Numbered from the stretch's first letter, positions 11,701-25,291 are shown. The stretch: 64,000 bases of DNA from Streptococcus sp. CSL10205-OR2 (GCF_025660655.1 NZ_JAOTIN010000008.1:1-64000); one strand, 5' to 3'. Notes: a model not told the origin generated them from the sequence alone. Program-made: numbers and translations.

Positions 11701-12304
11701 TTTGATTATCTAATTCATAAATAATATCATCTAATCGATCTAAATTATTTTGTGTTTGATTGAGTTTTGTTTCGGTTTCTTTTTTCTTGGTTTTATATTT
11801 TAAAACACCAGCAACCTCTTCAAAAATAGCTCGTCTTTCTTCTGGCTTACTGTTAAAAATCGATTCAACACGACCTTGGGAAATAATCGAGAAAGAGTCT
11901 CTTCCAAGTCCAGTATCCATAAACAAGCTATGAATATCTTTCAAACGAACTTTTTTACCATCAATTAAATAATCACTGTCACCATTACGATAGACATGAC
12001 GTTCTACTTTTATTTCTTTATTAGCATTTGCAATAAAACCATCGCTATTATCTAGTGTTACGGTTACTTGAGCATAATTAAGTGCTTTACGACTTTCAGT
12101 ACCTGCAAAAATAACATCGGGCATTTTACCACCACGAAGATTTTTAGCACTCGATTCCCCCAAAGCCCATCTTAAACTTTCTGTGATATTACTTTTTCCT
12201 GAACCATTTGGACCAACAACTGCCGTAATCCCTTGATTAAAATCAATTTTTGTTTTATCTGCAAAAGACTTAAAACCATACATTTCAATTTGCTTTAAGT
12301 ACAT
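8765..12304 (-). CDS. smc: Chromosome segregation protein SMC
   Basis: Structural maintenance of chromosomes ATPase of the SMC-ScpAB condensin, acting on the nucleoid. Length is 1179 aa, typical for streptococci. It shows Walker A GPNGSGKSN at about 32-40, a Q-loop and head, long coiled coil to about 500, a flexible hinge at about 515-660 (FLPLTTI, GGSFSGGANR), a second coiled coil to about 1010, then the signature LNLMSGGEKALSALAL and Walker B VILDEVEAALD near the C-terminus. The ATG directly abuts the rnc stop codon, so the two are co-transcribed and probably translationally coupled. Confidence 0.97.
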   Translation of the reverse strand: MYLKQIEMYGFKSFADKTKIDFNQGITAVVGPNGSGKSNITESLRWALGESSAKNLRGGKMPDVIFAGTESRKALNYAQVTVTLDNSDGFIANANKEIKVERHVYRNGDSDYLIDGKKVRLKDIHSLFMDTGLGRDSFSIISQGRVESIFNSKPEERRAIFEEVAGVLKYKTKKKETETKLNQTQNNLDRLDDIIYELDNQIKPLLKQAKAAKEYLSLEDKRKALYLDILVADIITYKENLSDKNAKLKEVSDNLKHFYAKKDALEKENQSLKLKRHQLSEQKDKLQNDLIELTRLISELDRKIAIITLESNQKEEKQALTKETLDKINQEQVQLKQALQTKKEHLISLEEKSHQVKQKITTLEKELERFSTHPDDIIERFREDFVALMHQEADFSNQLTSISVAIDNQEESLKDKAKEKEQLTIELEALKTELQNAQKAHDDAKQEVEKLLKEYHSQVSDLATLEHLYQKSQTDLFDRLDQLKGKEARKNSLEAIVKNHSQFYSGVKFVLQHANEIKNIIGAVSEKISFDKKYQTAIEIALGASSQHIIVADEKAAKRSIDFLKKSRQGRATFLPLTTIKQRQLSSHYQKQLEKATGYLGLASELVSFDSSLATIFNYLLGTTVIFEDTNQANEAARLVNYQVRIVTLDGTEIRPGGSFSGGANRQNNTLFIKPELESLTGDINQLKAKVLTDEKRVETLKKETSMLSESIEQTKSDGEKARLEEQKLSIELSRLTKQLADKETLFQHLENNQKNTSLDALTQEKAAITTKIEKIAKEKLSVTSEIEKIKKDKDSIIEKVDSLNESLSKERLIERDLLNELKFEEANLMRIKGELSQLEIDFEKNKDLLNQHLNAINEDQLPTLNIQLDKAKKEKEDYQSQSVRLQYEWDDCEGALDDISEQIQKMSQQNEGLIRTQTQLESQIEQISGKLHQFATLLSEDYQLSFTKAQEKAKEIENMLEAKEQLKQYLNAIKKLGPVNLDAVEQYDEVKERLDFLNEQKSDLTSAKELLLSTIHDMDDEVKGRFKTTFEAVRESFKQTFKQMFGGGTADLQLTEGDLLTSGVEISVQPPGKKIQSLNLMSGGEKALSALALLFAIIRVKTIPFVILDEVEAALDEANVKRFGDYLNRFDKSSQFIVVTHRKGTMAAADSIYGVTMQESGVSKIVSVKLKDAEQLVQ

Positions 12305-13000
12305 TTATGACCTCTTTTTAAAAGCTTCAAGAGCATTTTTTGCTGCTTCTTGTTCTGCTAGTTTTTTAGATTTCCCAACACCAGAGCTAACCTCTTTATT
12401 ATCAACTAAAACAACGACTTCAAAGGTTTTTGCATGAGCTGGACCAGATTCTTTAACGACCTGGTAATCAATTAAAACATCTCCTTGAGATTGGAGTAAT
12501 TCTTGAAAATTTGTCTTATAATCTAAAACACGTTCAAATTTTCCTTCTTCTACTAAGGGAATCATCACCTGATCAAGAAAGGCTTCTACAGCTTCAACAC
12601 CAGAATCAAGTAATAAAGCACCTAAAAAGGCTTCAAATAAATCACCTAAAATAGTGTCACGATTACGACCCCCAGACTTTTCTTCGCCCTTACCTAGTCT
12701 AATATATTTATCAAATTCACAAAATCTAGAAAAGCCTGCTAAACTTTCTTCACGAACAATCATAGATCGCATTTTTGAAAGGTCACCTTCTGCTTTTTTA
12801 GGGTATTTTCTAAACAGATAATGGGAAATAATCATTTGAAGAACGGCGTCTCCTAAAAATTCCAAACGCTCATTATGTGAAATCTTTAGGAGGCGATGTT
12901 CGTTAGCATAACTAGTATGAGTGAAGGCTGTCTTTAATATTTTTTTGTTGTGAAAAACAATTCCAAAATCATTCTTTAATTTTTTATCTAATCCTCTCAT
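12305..13000 (-). CDS. rnc: Ribonuclease III
   Basis: Double-strand-specific endoribonuclease for rRNA and mRNA processing. It is 231 aa with the RNase III signature [13 protein letters not shown] (about 42-54), a second acidic cluster ([15 protein letters not shown]) and a C-terminal double-stranded RNA binding domain (about 160-230, ending [18 protein letters not shown]). It sits between vicX and smc, the standard streptococcal arrangement. The start has a GGAGAGAAA ribosome binding site. A hairpin and T-run lie upstream, so its transcription is partly separated from vicX. Confidence 0.97.
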   Translation of the reverse strand: MRGLDKKLKNDFGIVFHNKKILKTAFTHTSYANEHRLLKISHNERLEFLGDAVLQMIISHYLFRKYPKKAEGDLSKMRSMIVREESLAGFSRFCEFDKYIRLGKGEEKSGGRNRDTILGDLFEAFLGALLLDSGVEAVEAFLDQVMIPLVEEGKFERVLDYKTNFQELLQSQGDVLIDYQVVKESGPAHAKTFEVVVLVDNKEVSSGVGKSKKLAEQEAAKNALEAFKKRS

Positions 13001-13037
13001 TTTCTCTCCTTTCAGCTTAATTCTTGTTATTATTATA

Positions 13038-13069
13038 ACAAAAAAAACTCAGAATAACTATTCTGAGTT
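13038..13069 (-). terminator. Hairpin with T-run between vicX and rnc
   Basis: A perfect 10-pair stem (AACTCAGAAT with ATTCTGAGTT, four-base loop) is followed by eight T on the minus strand. A TATAAT immediately follows (about 13030-13036) and could be a local -10 for rnc-smc, but no good -35 is visible. Confidence 0.8.
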
Positions 13070-13106
13070 GTAACATCCTGATAAGATATCATTTAAAGTT
13101 AGCTTA

Positions 13107-13913
13107 TCATAATTTTAACAGTGGTGAGGCTGAATCTGGTGACGTATCATATATTTTGAAATCTTGGTCCACACCAAAATCTGCTCTCATCAATTCTGTT
13201 TCCATTGTTAGACGAGCGAGCTCTTTTAAATTATTTTCTTGACTAAGATGCCCTAAATGAATTCTCTTAGTTTTACTTCCCAAAGTTCTTATCATTGTTT
13301 CAGCACTGTCATCATTAGAAAGATGTCCCTCATCTGATAAAATACGTTGTTTAAGACGCCAAGGATATTTTCCTGAACGTAAAATATCAACATCATGATT
13401 AGATTCAATCAAATAACCATCAGCATTTTCAATAAGACCAGATAAGCGATCACTAACATAGCCTGTATCAGTTAGTAAGACAAAACTTTTATTATCTTTC
13501 ATGATACGGTAAAATTGGGGATCGATAGCATCATGACTAACACCAAAGCTTTCGATGTCTAAATCACCAAATATTTTAGTGGTACCACGTTCAAAAATGT
13601 GTTTTTGAGCCACATCTAATTTACCAATTAATTTATCCATAACAGACCATGTCTTTTCATTGGCGTAAACATCTAAGTTAAATTTTCTTGCTAAAACACC
13701 GACACCCTGAATGTGATCACTATGTTCATGCGTGACTAAAATAGCATCCAAATCCTCAGCTTTTCGATCTATTTCAGATAGTAGTTGAATAATTTTTTTC
13801 CCTGATAAACCAGCATCAATAAGCAACTTTTTTTTAGGTGTTTCAATATAAAACGAATTCCCTGTTGAACCAGAGGCTAAAACACTGTACTTAAATCCTA
13901 ATCGTTCTTCCAT
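13107..13913 (-). CDS. vicX: VicX/WalJ metallo-beta-lactamase-fold hydrolase
   Basis: Third gene of the vicRKX operon, related to YycJ/WalJ. It is a 268-aa cytoplasmic metallohydrolase with the metal-binding motif THEHSDH at residues 61-67 and further His/Asp ligands (LTDTGY, ESNHD, HLGHLSQEN). Its substrate is not established from sequence; the family is linked to DNA and cell-wall coordination. The ATG immediately follows the vicK stop codon, so translation is likely coupled. Confidence 0.93.
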   Translation of the reverse strand: MEERLGFKYSVLASGSTGNSFYIETPKKKLLIDAGLSGKKIIQLLSEIDRKAEDLDAILVTHEHSDHIQGVGVLARKFNLDVYANEKTWSVMDKLIGKLDVAQKHIFERGTTKIFGDLDIESFGVSHDAIDPQFYRIMKDNKSFVLLTDTGYVSDRLSGLIENADGYLIESNHDVDILRSGKYPWRLKQRILSDEGHLSNDDSAETMIRTLGSKTKRIHLGHLSQENNLKELARLTMETELMRADFGVDQDFKIYDTSPDSASPLLKL

Positions 13914-15263
13914 TTATCCGACTGTATCCTCCCATTCATCAACAGAAATAGCGTCTTTTTCATATGGTAATACAATGGTAAAGGTTGAGCCATGCCCATA
14001 ATCACTTTTAGCCCAGATAAAACCATGATGCTGTTTAATAATTTCTTTTGCAATAGATAAACCTAATCCTGTCCCACCTTGTTGTCTACTTCTTGCTTTA
14101 TCAACACGGTAAAAACGGTCAAAAATAAGAGGCAGATCTTTTTTAGGAATACCTAAACCTTCATCAGATATCGAAATAATCAATTGTGTATCTGTTGTTC
14201 TCATGTTAATCTTGATTTTACCACCATCTGGAGAGTATTTAATAGCATTATTGATAATATTATCAATCACTTGTGTCATTTTGTCATTATCAATTTCAAT
14301 CCAGATAGATTGAAGGGGATAATCTCTTACAATCGTGTATTTTTTTTCTGACGTTTCTCGATTTAATCTGATTTGATCAAAACGATTCAAGATAAAAGTC
14401 ATAAAAGAAGTAAAATTTGTTAATTCCACATTGAGTTGGGTTGCCTGATTATCAATCCTAGATAAATTTAAAAGATCATTAATCATTCGCATCATGCGGT
14501 TAGTTTCATCAAGGGAAACTCTAATAAAATTAGGCGCAATCTCATCTCTTAACGCTCCATCATCAAGAGCTTCAAGATAGGACTTAACAGATGTTAATGG
14601 TGTTCTCAATTCATGACTAACATTCGATACAAACAAACGACGCTCACGTTCTTCTTTTTCTTGCTCGGTTGTATCATGTAATACGGCAACCAAACCAGAA
14701 ATAAAGCCACTCTCTCGTCTATTCAAAGCAAATCTTATTCTAAGCGTAACAAATTCTCCGATATCATTACGACGGTTAAGAACAACTTCAGGTGTTTTTG
14801 ACACCAAATCATGATAGGTATACTCATTATCAGCATCAAAAATGTCTAAAATGTTTAATTCAAGAGCCTCTTCTCTTGTTAAATTGAGTTGTTTTTGAGC
14901 AGTATCATTAATCATGATAATTTTACCACCTCGATCAGTTGCAAGAACACCATCACTCATATAAGCAAGAATGCTTGATAATCTATTGGTTTCTTGTGAT
15001 AACTTATCATGCGTTAAATGAAAAACTCGAGATAAATCATTGATGTTTTCAGCTAATTCAACCAAATCTTGACTTGATTTGACATCAAGAATTTCTGAAT
15101 AATCACCAGCCATCAATGAATAGATTTTTTCATTCATTTGTTTAATCGTTTTAGCCTGACGATAATCTTTTAAGGCTGAATAAACAAAATAAATTGCTGC
15201 TACTGTTAGTAAAATTAATAGAGACAGCTCAAAAAGTGTTAAATCATCCGATACATTATTCAT
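13914..15263 (-). CDS. vicK: Sensor histidine kinase VicK/WalK
   Basis: Sensor kinase of the essential VicRK (WalRK) system controlling cell-wall hydrolase genes. It is 449 aa with a single N-terminal membrane helix (about 10-31) and almost no extracellular part, the streptococcal form. Then come HAMP (about 32-85), PAS (about 95-200), HisKA with phosphorylatable His217 in SHELRTP, and HATPase with N box [22 protein letters not shown] and GGTGLGLSI. It overlaps vicR by 8 bases. Confidence 0.97.
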   Translation of the reverse strand: MNNVSDDLTLFELSLLILLTVAAIYFVYSALKDYRQAKTIKQMNEKIYSLMAGDYSEILDVKSSQDLVELAENINDLSRVFHLTHDKLSQETNRLSSILAYMSDGVLATDRGGKIIMINDTAQKQLNLTREEALELNILDIFDADNEYTYHDLVSKTPEVVLNRRNDIGEFVTLRIRFALNRRESGFISGLVAVLHDTTEQEKEERERRLFVSNVSHELRTPLTSVKSYLEALDDGALRDEIAPNFIRVSLDETNRMMRMINDLLNLSRIDNQATQLNVELTNFTSFMTFILNRFDQIRLNRETSEKKYTIVRDYPLQSIWIEIDNDKMTQVIDNIINNAIKYSPDGGKIKINMRTTDTQLIISISDEGLGIPKKDLPLIFDRFYRVDKARSRQQGGTGLGLSIAKEIIKQHHGFIWAKSDYGHGSTFTIVLPYEKDAISVDEWEDTVG

Positions 15264-15966
15264 AATTTTTCATATAATAACCAACACCGCGACGTGTCAG
15301 AATATATTCTGGTCGACTTGGTTGGTCTTCAATTTTTTCACGGAGTCTACGAATAGTAACATCAACCGTTCTAACATCACCAAAGTAGTCATAACCCCAA
15401 ACAGTTTCCAACAAGTGTTCACGTGTCATCACTTGACCCATATGAGTTGCTAAGTGATGAAGTAATTCAAATTCACGATGGGTTAAGTCAATTTCAGAAC
15501 CATGTTTTTGAGCCACAAAAGCATCTGGAAGAATTTCTAAATCTCCAACAACAATCGTTGGTTTCAATCCTTTTTTATTATCTTCTGAAGCGGCTGTTTC
15601 AATATTTTCAGTACGACGTAAATGAGCTTTAATACGTGCCAGTAATTCTCTGTTTGAAAATGGTTTTGTAACATAATCATCAGCACCAATTTCTAACCCG
15701 ATAACTTTATCAAACTCACTATCTTTTGCAGAAAGCATAATGATTGGAAGATGGCTTGTTTTTCTAACTTCTTTTGCCACTTCTAAACCATCTAACTCAG
15801 GCAACATTAAATCCAAAATAAGTAAATCAGGCTTTTCATCGTTGAATTTTTCTAAAGCTTCTCTGCCATCAAAAGCAGTAATAACGTCATATCCTTCTTT
15901 GGTTAAGTTAAATTTAATGATATCCGAAATTGGCTTTTCATCATCGACAACAAGTATTTTTTTCAT
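15256..15966 (-). CDS. vicR: Response regulator VicR/WalR
   Basis: OmpR-family transcription factor paired with VicK, regulating murein hydrolase and surface genes. It is 236 aa, with a receiver domain with acceptor Asp52 ([12 protein letters not shown]) and Lys in the VTKPF motif, then a C-terminal winged helix ([14 protein letters not shown]). It is the first gene of the vic operon. The start follows a GAGAGAGGCC ribosome binding site. Confidence 0.97.
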   Translation of the reverse strand: MKKILVVDDEKPISDIIKFNLTKEGYDVITAFDGREALEKFNDEKPDLLILDLMLPELDGLEVAKEVRKTSHLPIIMLSAKDSEFDKVIGLEIGADDYVTKPFSNRELLARIKAHLRRTENIETAASEDNKKGLKPTIVVGDLEILPDAFVAQKHGSEIDLTHREFELLHHLATHMGQVMTREHLLETVWGYDYFGDVRTVDVTIRRLREKIEDQPSRPEYILTRRGVGYYMKNYE

Positions 15967-16057
15967 AATGGCCTCTCTCTCGTTTTATCACGGATTCTTT
16001 TAATATCCATTTTATACTATTACTCCTTATGAGTAAGTAGTTACAATTATTTCCTAA

Positions 16058-16063
16058 ATTATA
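16058..16063 (-). promoter_or_regulatory. vicR promoter, extended -10
   Basis: Minus-strand TGGTATAAT with only a weak -35 (TTTCTA) 17 bases upstream. The leader to the vicR start is about 85 bases. Confidence 0.65.
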
Positions 16064-16125
16064 CCAAATTTACAAAAAAATAGAAACTTTCAATCACTAA
16101 ACACTAATAAAAAACTAAAAGATAA

Positions 16126-16152
16126 CAAAAAACTTTCTCATTTAAGAGAAAG
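16126..16152 (-). terminator. endA terminator
   Basis: CTTTCTC pairs with GAGAAAG around a six-base loop, followed by TTTTTTG on the minus strand. It starts three bases after the endA stop codon. Confidence 0.8.
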
Positions 16153-16154
16153 CA

Positions 16155-17024
16155 TTAATCTGTTAAAGTGATTTGACCAGTGTCATAATCAATTCTCAGT
16201 CCTTTTTGAACATTTGGAATAAAGACATTAAACTCTATTGATCCATCAGAAGATTTGGCTTCAATTTGTCGACCTCTAGCTACAATGTCATTATCATCAT
16301 AAATTAAGGTCACTCGGTAACGGATAATTTTATTATTATCTAATCCTTTACGTACAATTGTTTCATAATAATTTTGGCCGGTAGAAAACTGACTATTTGC
16401 TTGGTTGGACCACGCAGTTTGTGTGGCAATATTTTGTGGATTACTAGCTGAAGGATCAAATCCTCTTAAATTACCAATTAAAGAATAAGCAACAAGATGA
16501 CCACGATCAACAGCATGATCAAAATCACCTGTTAAATCATAAACTTGATGCCAACCAGGTGGTGTCCAAGATGTTGAACCATTGCCTGTTTCTTCTCGGT
16601 TTTTATATTGACGAGTATTCTTAGTCAATAAAGTATTAGCCACCGTTGGGATGACTTCTCCTTTTATTTTTTTGGTTTTAATATCAATATAAGGAGCACT
16701 TGTGACCTTAGCGTTTAAATCGGTTTGATTATGATTAACGATAAAGGCCCCAGCATTATTCCATTCTATCTCTTGACCGATTTGTTTGATAACAGAACTT
16801 GTTAAAACCGATCTAGCTAAAGCTTCATCAGGTGTACTATCTTGAAAGGAAATATTTTCTGAATTTTGTTTGGAATTATCCTCTACAAATAATTGTGCTA
16901 ACTGCTTGATCGGATGACTATTTGAAATGGCATCATTTGAGACAATATAAGATAGCCCCAAAACGATAATAACAGATAGTAAAGAGATAATTGCTTTTTG
17001 TTGTTTTTTTGTTTTTCTAGCCAT
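16155..17024 (-). CDS. endA: Membrane-anchored DNA-entry nuclease EndA
   Basis: DNA/RNA non-specific endonuclease of the beta-beta-alpha metal family. In pneumococcus it degrades one DNA strand during transformation and can degrade extracellular-trap DNA. It is 289 aa with one N-terminal membrane helix (about 11-29) and an extracellular domain carrying the active-site motif DRGH (173-176, general-base His176) and the metal-ligand region [12 protein letters not shown]. It follows epuA by 27 bases and ends in a terminator. Whether this strain is transformable cannot be told here. Confidence 0.93.
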   Translation of the reverse strand: MARKTKKQQKAIISLLSVIIVLGLSYIVSNDAISNSHPIKQLAQLFVEDNSKQNSENISFQDSTPDEALARSVLTSSVIKQIGQEIEWNNAGAFIVNHNQTDLNAKVTSAPYIDIKTKKIKGEVIPTVANTLLTKNTRQYKNREETGNGSTSWTPPGWHQVYDLTGDFDHAVDRGHLVAYSLIGNLRGFDPSASNPQNIATQTAWSNQANSQFSTGQNYYETIVRKGLDNNKIIRYRVTLIYDDNDIVARGRQIEAKSSDGSIEFNVFIPNVQKGLRIDYDTGQITLTD

Positions 17025-17051
17025 AAAATCCTTTCATTTAGGCAATAGCAA

Positions 17052-17240
17052 CTAGTTTCCAGTGAACTTACTAATGATTGCTTGCCAATGATCTATTGAT
17101 AAAATAGACAAAGGGTCTTTTCCACCACCAAAAAAACTATAACCTATCATTAAGCCTATTGCTAAAAAACAAAGACTTAAAACAGCTACCAATGCTACTA
17201 GACCAAATTTCTTAGCAACATCGAGAAATCTTTCTTTCAT
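17052..17240 (-). CDS. epuA: EpuA-family small membrane protein
   Basis: A 62-aa protein with one membrane helix (about 13-35, LVALVAVLSLCFLAIGLMIGY) between a basic N-terminus and a short outer tail. It matches the small EpuA protein that lies between murA and endA in streptococci; databases often label the family as an RNA polymerase beta subunit-like protein, which the sequence does not support directly. The start lies two bases after the murA1 stop and has an AGAATAAGA-type weak ribosome binding site. Function unknown. Confidence 0.8.
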   Translation of the reverse strand: MKERFLDVAKKFGLVALVAVLSLCFLAIGLMIGYSFFGGGKDPLSILSIDHWQAIISKFTGN

Positions 17241-17242
17241 TC

Positions 17243-18514
17243 TTATTCTCCACTAACTCTTTTAATGTGAGCACCAAGTTTGGATAATTTTTCATGGAAT
17301 TGATAATAACCACGATCAAGATGGATTAATTTACCAACTGTTGTTGTCCCTTCTACTGCCATTCCAGCTAAAATAAGGGCTGCACTAGCTCTTAAATCGG
17401 TTGACATCACAGGGGCACCCTGCAGTTTTCTACCACCATGGATGATGGCAGTATCACGTAAAATCTCAATAGTTAATCCCATACGGCGCATCTCTTCTAA
17501 GTGTTGAAAACGATTCTCAAATACCGTTTCAATCATCGTTGATTCACCTTTAACCATGGCCATTAGGGCCGTAAACTGAGCTTGCATATCTGTTGGAAAA
17601 CCCGGGTGAGGCATCGTTTTAACTGTAACAGGTTTTAATTTTTCAAGATCAGATTTAACACGAATGCCACCTTCTTCTTCGGTCACCTCAACTCCCATCT
17701 CTCTTAATTTTGAGATTAAAGGGCGATTATGTTCCCAAATCGCATCTTTTACGAGAACATCACCACTAGTTATGGCAGCCGCTACCATAAAAGTACCTGC
17801 TTCAATTCGGTCTTGAACAACACCATGTTCAGCACCATGTAAGCTATCTACACCAATAATCGTAATCGTTTCTGTACCAGCTCCTTTAATATTTGCTCCC
17901 ATTTTATTTAACAAAAGAGACAAATCAACAATTTCAGGCTCTCTCGCAGCGTTTTCAATAACTGTTTTACCTTCTGCTAATGTTGCTGCCATCATTAGAT
18001 TTTGAGTAGCACCAACACTTGGGAAGTCCATATAAAAATGAGCACCTTTTAAACGTTTAGCAGTTGCCGTAATATCACCATTTTCCTGATGAATTTCAGC
18101 CCCCATCGCTTCTAAACCTTTTAAGTGTAAATCAATTGGACGACTTCCTATTGTACAGCCTCCGGGCATAGAAACCTTGGCATAACCGTTACGAGCCAAT
18201 ATAGGTCCTAAAACAACAATTGAAGCTCTCATTTTATTGATAAATTCATACGGTGCAGTTGCTAATATATCACCGGTTGCATCGACTAATATTTCTTTTT
18301 TCTCTTCATCAAAATCAACAGAAATATTTAAGCCACGAACCACGTGATTCATTGTATAGACATCAGATAAAATCGGAACATTTTTTAATAACGTTTTTCC
18401 TTTTGAAGGTAAAATAGTAGCCGCCAAAAGTGGAAGAACAGCATTTTTTGCGCCTTCAATAACCACTTCTCCTTTTAGGCGGGTGTTACCACCTTCAATA
18501 ATAATTTTATCCAT
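17243..18514 (-). CDS. murA1: UDP-N-acetylglucosamine 1-carboxyvinyltransferase (first paralogue)
   Basis: First committed step of peptidoglycan synthesis: transfers enolpyruvate from PEP to UDP-GlcNAc in the cytoplasm. It is 423 aa with the substrate-binding [12 protein letters not shown] motif (about 21-32) and the catalytic Cys120 in [14 protein letters not shown], the residue attacked by fosfomycin. A second copy is present at 57583-58842, as usual for low-GC Gram-positives. It leads the murA-epuA-endA group. Confidence 0.96.
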   Translation of the reverse strand: MDKIIIEGGNTRLKGEVVIEGAKNAVLPLLAATILPSKGKTLLKNVPILSDVYTMNHVVRGLNISVDFDEEKKEILVDATGDILATAPYEFINKMRASIVVLGPILARNGYAKVSMPGGCTIGSRPIDLHLKGLEAMGAEIHQENGDITATAKRLKGAHFYMDFPSVGATQNLMMAATLAEGKTVIENAAREPEIVDLSLLLNKMGANIKGAGTETITIIGVDSLHGAEHGVVQDRIEAGTFMVAAAITSGDVLVKDAIWEHNRPLISKLREMGVEVTEEEGGIRVKSDLEKLKPVTVKTMPHPGFPTDMQAQFTALMAMVKGESTMIETVFENRFQHLEEMRRMGLTIEILRDTAIIHGGRKLQGAPVMSTDLRASAALILAGMAVEGTTTVGKLIHLDRGYYQFHEKLSKLGAHIKRVSGE

Positions 18515-18569
18515 AATACGTCTCCATTCTATAGCTAAGATAATGCTAAAAATTAATTATTTTTTGATA

Positions 18570-18803
18570 TTAAAAGAACAAAAATAGCCTTTGTGATATT
18601 TCAATTATTGTAATGATAAAGTTACTCACCATAAAACCAATGCTAATACTGATAAACAAGATAAGTAACTTAATTTTGCCGACATTCAAGGTTGGTTGTT
18701 TTACGATTTTTCCCCAGTCAAATAAGGTGACAAGCAATTGGTAAGTCATTCCTATCAATACTAGGTGAGTAATAAAACGAACCATTAAATCAATCATTTC
18801 CAT
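18570..18803 (-). CDS. DUF1146-family small membrane protein
   Basis: A 77-aa protein with two predicted membrane helices (about 8-26 and 47-70), resembling the YwzB/DUF1146 family found next to atpC-murA in many Firmicutes. Function unknown. It has no ribosome binding site: the ATG is exactly six bases after TATAAT, so the mRNA may be leaderless. An internal ATG two codons later also lacks a spaced ribosome binding site. It lies 55 bases upstream of murA1 and is probably co-transcribed. Confidence 0.8.
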   Translation of the reverse strand: MEMIDLMVRFITHLVLIGMTYQLLVTLFDWGKIVKQPTLNVGKIKLLILFISISIGFMVSNFIITIIEISQRLFLFF

Positions 18804-18809
18804 CTTTCT

Positions 18810-18815
18810 ATTATA
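18810..18815 (-). promoter_or_regulatory. Promoter placing the start codon of the DUF1146 gene at +1
   Basis: Minus-strand TGTTATAAT (extended -10), then AGAAAG, then ATG. A start site seven bases after the hexamer would be the A of the start codon. Confidence 0.7.
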
Positions 18816-18882
18816 ACAAAAAAAAACAGAGATGACAGTAAATTGTTTACCCGCCTTGCTCTAAGACTCGTTTTCCTTTTTT

Positions 18883-18913
18883 AAAATAAAAAGACTTGGT
18901 ACTCCCAAGTCTT
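18883..18913 (-). terminator. atp operon terminator
   Basis: AAGACTTGG pairs with CCAAGTCTT around a five-base loop, followed by TTTTATTTT. It begins eight bases after the atpC stop. Confidence 0.88.
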
Positions 18914-18921
18914 GTTGGATT

Positions 18922-19338
18922 TTATTTATTACCAACTGAAATACGATTGATAGCTCTTTGTAGAGCAACTTTAGCACGTTTCATCTCATCAATCTTATGA
19001 TCTTTTTGTGCTTCTTCAAGAGCTTGTTCAGCACGCATTTTAGCACGTTCAGCGCGACTAACATCGATATCACGTTTGCGTTCTGCAGAGTCAGCAACAA
19101 TCGTAATCAGATTATTCTTGATTTCTAATATACCACCATTAACAGCAACCCAATCAACATGAGAAACATCATCAACACGTCTAATTTTGACTTCATGAAC
19201 CTCTAACGGTGCAATCATGTTGATATGTTTTGGTAAAATCCCAATTTCACCCGCTTTAGTATGTGCTAAAACAAAAGCTGCATGGTGATTATACTTGAGA
19301 CCGTCCGGTGTCACAATTTGTACCGTCATATGTTGCAT
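18922..19338 (-). CDS. atpC: ATP synthase epsilon subunit
   Basis: Central-stalk subunit of F1, 138 aa. It has an N-terminal beta-sandwich (about 1-85, with [12 protein letters not shown]) and a C-terminal helical hairpin (about 90-138, rich in Ala, Arg and Lys). It is the last gene of the operon, 12 bases after atpD, and is followed by a terminator. In streptococci the enzyme works mainly as an ATP-driven proton pump for pH homeostasis. Confidence 0.96.
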   Translation of the reverse strand: MQHMTVQIVTPDGLKYNHHAAFVLAHTKAGEIGILPKHINMIAPLEVHEVKIRRVDDVSHVDWVAVNGGILEIKNNLITIVADSAERKRDIDVSRAERAKMRAEQALEEAQKDHKIDEMKRAKVALQRAINRISVGNK

Positions 19339-19350
19339 TTGATTACCTCA

Positions 19351-21655
<2,305 letters not shown>

Positions 21656-21669
21656 TTAAGAACCCTCCT

Positions 21670-23190
<1,521 letters not shown>

Positions 23191-23727
23191 CTATTTTAAT
23201 TTCATTTTTAATGTTTGTAATTGACGACGAATACTTGTATCAATAACCTTATTATTCGCTGAAATAATAAAGCCACCAATTAAATCTTCATCGATTTCTT
23301 CGATTAAACGACGAGGCGTTAAATCAAACTTTTGAGCAACAATTGCTAAAAGACGCTCTCTTTGAGTTTCTGTTAAAGAAACAGCAGAGGTTACTTTGAT
23401 ATCAAAGGTGTTGGTTTGACGTGATAGCTGTTCTAGGACTGTTTCAAAAATCGGGACAAGTAGAGCCATTCTGTCATTTTGAATGACAACTTCAAGAAAG
23501 TTGTTTAAATACTCAGATTGAGATTCCTGAAATAGTCTGACTAACTTTATCTTATCAGAAACAGAAATACTAAGATCTGCAAAATACTTTTCTAAATGAT
23601 TTTCATGGCAAATCGTTAATATATCTGAAATGTCTTCTTCAATCACGTCAATAACATTTTTTTCAATCGCTACCTCAACAAGACTTTTAGCATATTGCTC
23701 AATGAGACGATAAGTTCTTTTGTCCAT
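23191..23727 (-). CDS. atpH: ATP synthase delta subunit
   Basis: Peripheral-stalk subunit linking F1 to the b subunit, 178 aa. It shows the conserved C-terminal signature LIGGFIISANNKVIDTSIRRQL typical of OSCP/delta (split here by family knowledge into GGFI and D-x-S-x-R-x-QL). Its start overlaps the atpF stop codon by one base. Confidence 0.95.
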   Translation of the reverse strand: MDKRTYRLIEQYAKSLVEVAIEKNVIDVIEEDISDILTICHENHLEKYFADLSISVSDKIKLVRLFQESQSEYLNNFLEVVIQNDRMALLVPIFETVLEQLSRQTNTFDIKVTSAVSLTETQRERLLAIVAQKFDLTPRRLIEEIDEDLIGGFIISANNKVIDTSIRRQLQTLKMKLK

Positions 23728-24233
23728 TAAGCTTCTCCTAATTTATCAAGATAATCATCCACTAATTGAGTTTTAGATGATGCATCAAGTTGTTCGTTGA
23801 GAATCTTTTCAGCTAACAAAATGGTTAAGTGACTGACTTCTCCTTTGATACTTGACAAAGCTTCTTCTTTTTCTCTTGCAATATCTTGTTGAGCCTTATC
23901 TTTTATTGAATCAGCTGTTTCTTTTGCTTCAGTGATAATCTTGTTGCCTTGTTCATGACTAATTTCTTTAGCATTATCAATGATTTTATTGGCTTCACTC
24001 TTAGCTTCATTTAAAGCAACTTCACGCTTGTTGGCTAATTTTTCTGCTCTCACTTTAGCGTGCTCAGCACTATCGATATCATTAGAAATTCTTTTTTCAC
24101 GTTCTTCAAAGATGGCAAGGAGTTTTCCCCAAGCAAACTTTTTGATAAGGACTAATAAAATCAGAAAACTACCTGTCACAATGATAAAGTTTCCAATTAA
24201 AATATTAAGTCCTACTGTTGATAAAATATACAT
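23727..24233 (-). CDS. atpF: ATP synthase subunit b
   Basis: Peripheral-stalk subunit of Fo, 168 aa. It has one N-terminal membrane helix (about 9-28) followed by a long charged helix forming the stator. The start follows AAAGGAAAG at good spacing. It overlaps atpH by one base. Confidence 0.95.
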   Translation of the reverse strand: MYILSTVGLNILIGNFIIVTGSFLILLVLIKKFAWGKLLAIFEEREKRISNDIDSAEHAKVRAEKLANKREVALNEAKSEANKIIDNAKEISHEQGNKIITEAKETADSIKDKAQQDIAREKEEALSSIKGEVSHLTILLAEKILNEQLDASSKTQLVDDYLDKLGEA

Positions 24234-24252
24234 AATCTACTTTCCTTTCTTA

Positions 24253-24957
24253 CTAACTATTTACTTTTTTTCCGAGATAAATAGAAGTAAGTAGTATAAA
24301 GACATAAGCCTGCAAACATGAAATGAAGGCCGAAAAACCTACCCATACAATATTCATCCCTAAAGCAAATGGGGCAAGAAAAATACTTTGATTAGCCATT
24401 TGCAACAGTAATGACAGTAAAATCTCTCCCGAGAAAATATTACCATAAAGACGTAGTGATAACGACACAATGTTGGTGACTTCTTCAAGTAAGTTCATTG
24501 GTGTCATAGCTATTGGTGTAATGAAACCTTTAATGTAATGCTTAATCCCTCTTATCTTTATCGCCTGATATTGAATAACAATTGACATTAAAATAGACAA
24601 GGCAAAGTCAAAAGCCATGTTAGAGGTGGGCGATCCCCACCAGTTAAAACCATCTGGGGTTTGAATTTTTGTCATTAAGCCTAAATTATTGGCAAACAGC
24701 AAAAAAGTAAACACCACAAAGAAAAATGGTGTGAATTGTTTTCCAAGTTTCTCACCAAGTTCTCCTTTAATAACACCAAAAACAAAATCATAAACATACT
24801 CAAGAACATTTTGTTTTCCTTTAGGTTTTAGGGTCATGTTACGACTAGCCCAAAACACTAAAGCAAAGACAAGAACAACAATTAAAGCAGACATGATAAG
24901 TATGGTCAAATCAAAAGCAACTGGCCCTATATGTACTATCGGCATTTCTGATTCCAA
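24253..24957 (-). CDS. atpB: ATP synthase subunit a
   Basis: Proton-channel subunit of Fo, 234 aa, with five to six membrane helices and the essential Arg in the conserved LSLRLYGNIFSGE motif. The start is TTG at 24957, six bases after AGGTGG, giving MESEMPIVHIG, which aligns with the streptococcal MEESINPI N-terminus. An ATG four codons later would be too far from the ribosome binding site. It is 19 bases upstream of atpF. Confidence 0.95.
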   Translation of the reverse strand: MESEMPIVHIGPVAFDLTILIMSALIVVLVFALVFWASRNMTLKPKGKQNVLEYVYDFVFGVIKGELGEKLGKQFTPFFFVVFTFLLFANNLGLMTKIQTPDGFNWWGSPTSNMAFDFALSILMSIVIQYQAIKIRGIKHYIKGFITPIAMTPMNLLEEVTNIVSLSLRLYGNIFSGEILLSLLLQMANQSIFLAPFALGMNIVWVGFSAFISCLQAYVFILLTSIYLGKKVNS

Positions 24958-24996
24958 CTAAGTCCACCTTCTTTCTACAAATTGCATAGTCATCTA

Positions 24997-25197
24997 TTAT
25001 TTAAGGAATAATGACATCCCTAAAGTAACAAAGAATGTTCCTTCAATAAAGCCAATACCAAGGAAAATGATAGGTCTTAATTTATCAAATAATTCTGGTT
25101 GACGTGAAACAGCCTTCATAAAGTTTGAAACCAAGTAACCTTCTGCAAGACTTACTCCAAAACAGGCTATTCCTAAAGCTAAAATACCTAATGTCAT
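24997..25197 (-). CDS. atpE: ATP synthase subunit c
   Basis: Proteolipid of the Fo rotor ring, 66 aa with two membrane helices and a polar RQPE loop. Proton-carrying Glu52 is in the second helix (GIGFIEGTFF). It is the first gene of the operon. The c-a-b order is characteristic of streptococci. The start follows AAGGAG. Confidence 0.97.
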   Translation of the reverse strand: MTLGILALGIACFGVSLAEGYLVSNFMKAVSRQPELFDKLRPIIFLGIGFIEGTFFVTLGMSLFLK

Positions 25198-25237
25198 TTG
25201 TAAATACTCCTTATGTTTAAAAATTTTTTACCAATCT

Positions 25238-25266
25238 AGTGTAGTCCTATTTTTTAAGTTTGTCAA
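25238..25266 (-). promoter_or_regulatory. atp operon promoter
   Basis: TTGACA (25261-25266), 17-base spacer and TACACT (25238-25243) on the minus strand. Confidence 0.85.
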
Positions 25267-25291
25267 ATATAACTTTAAAAGAATAGTTAAA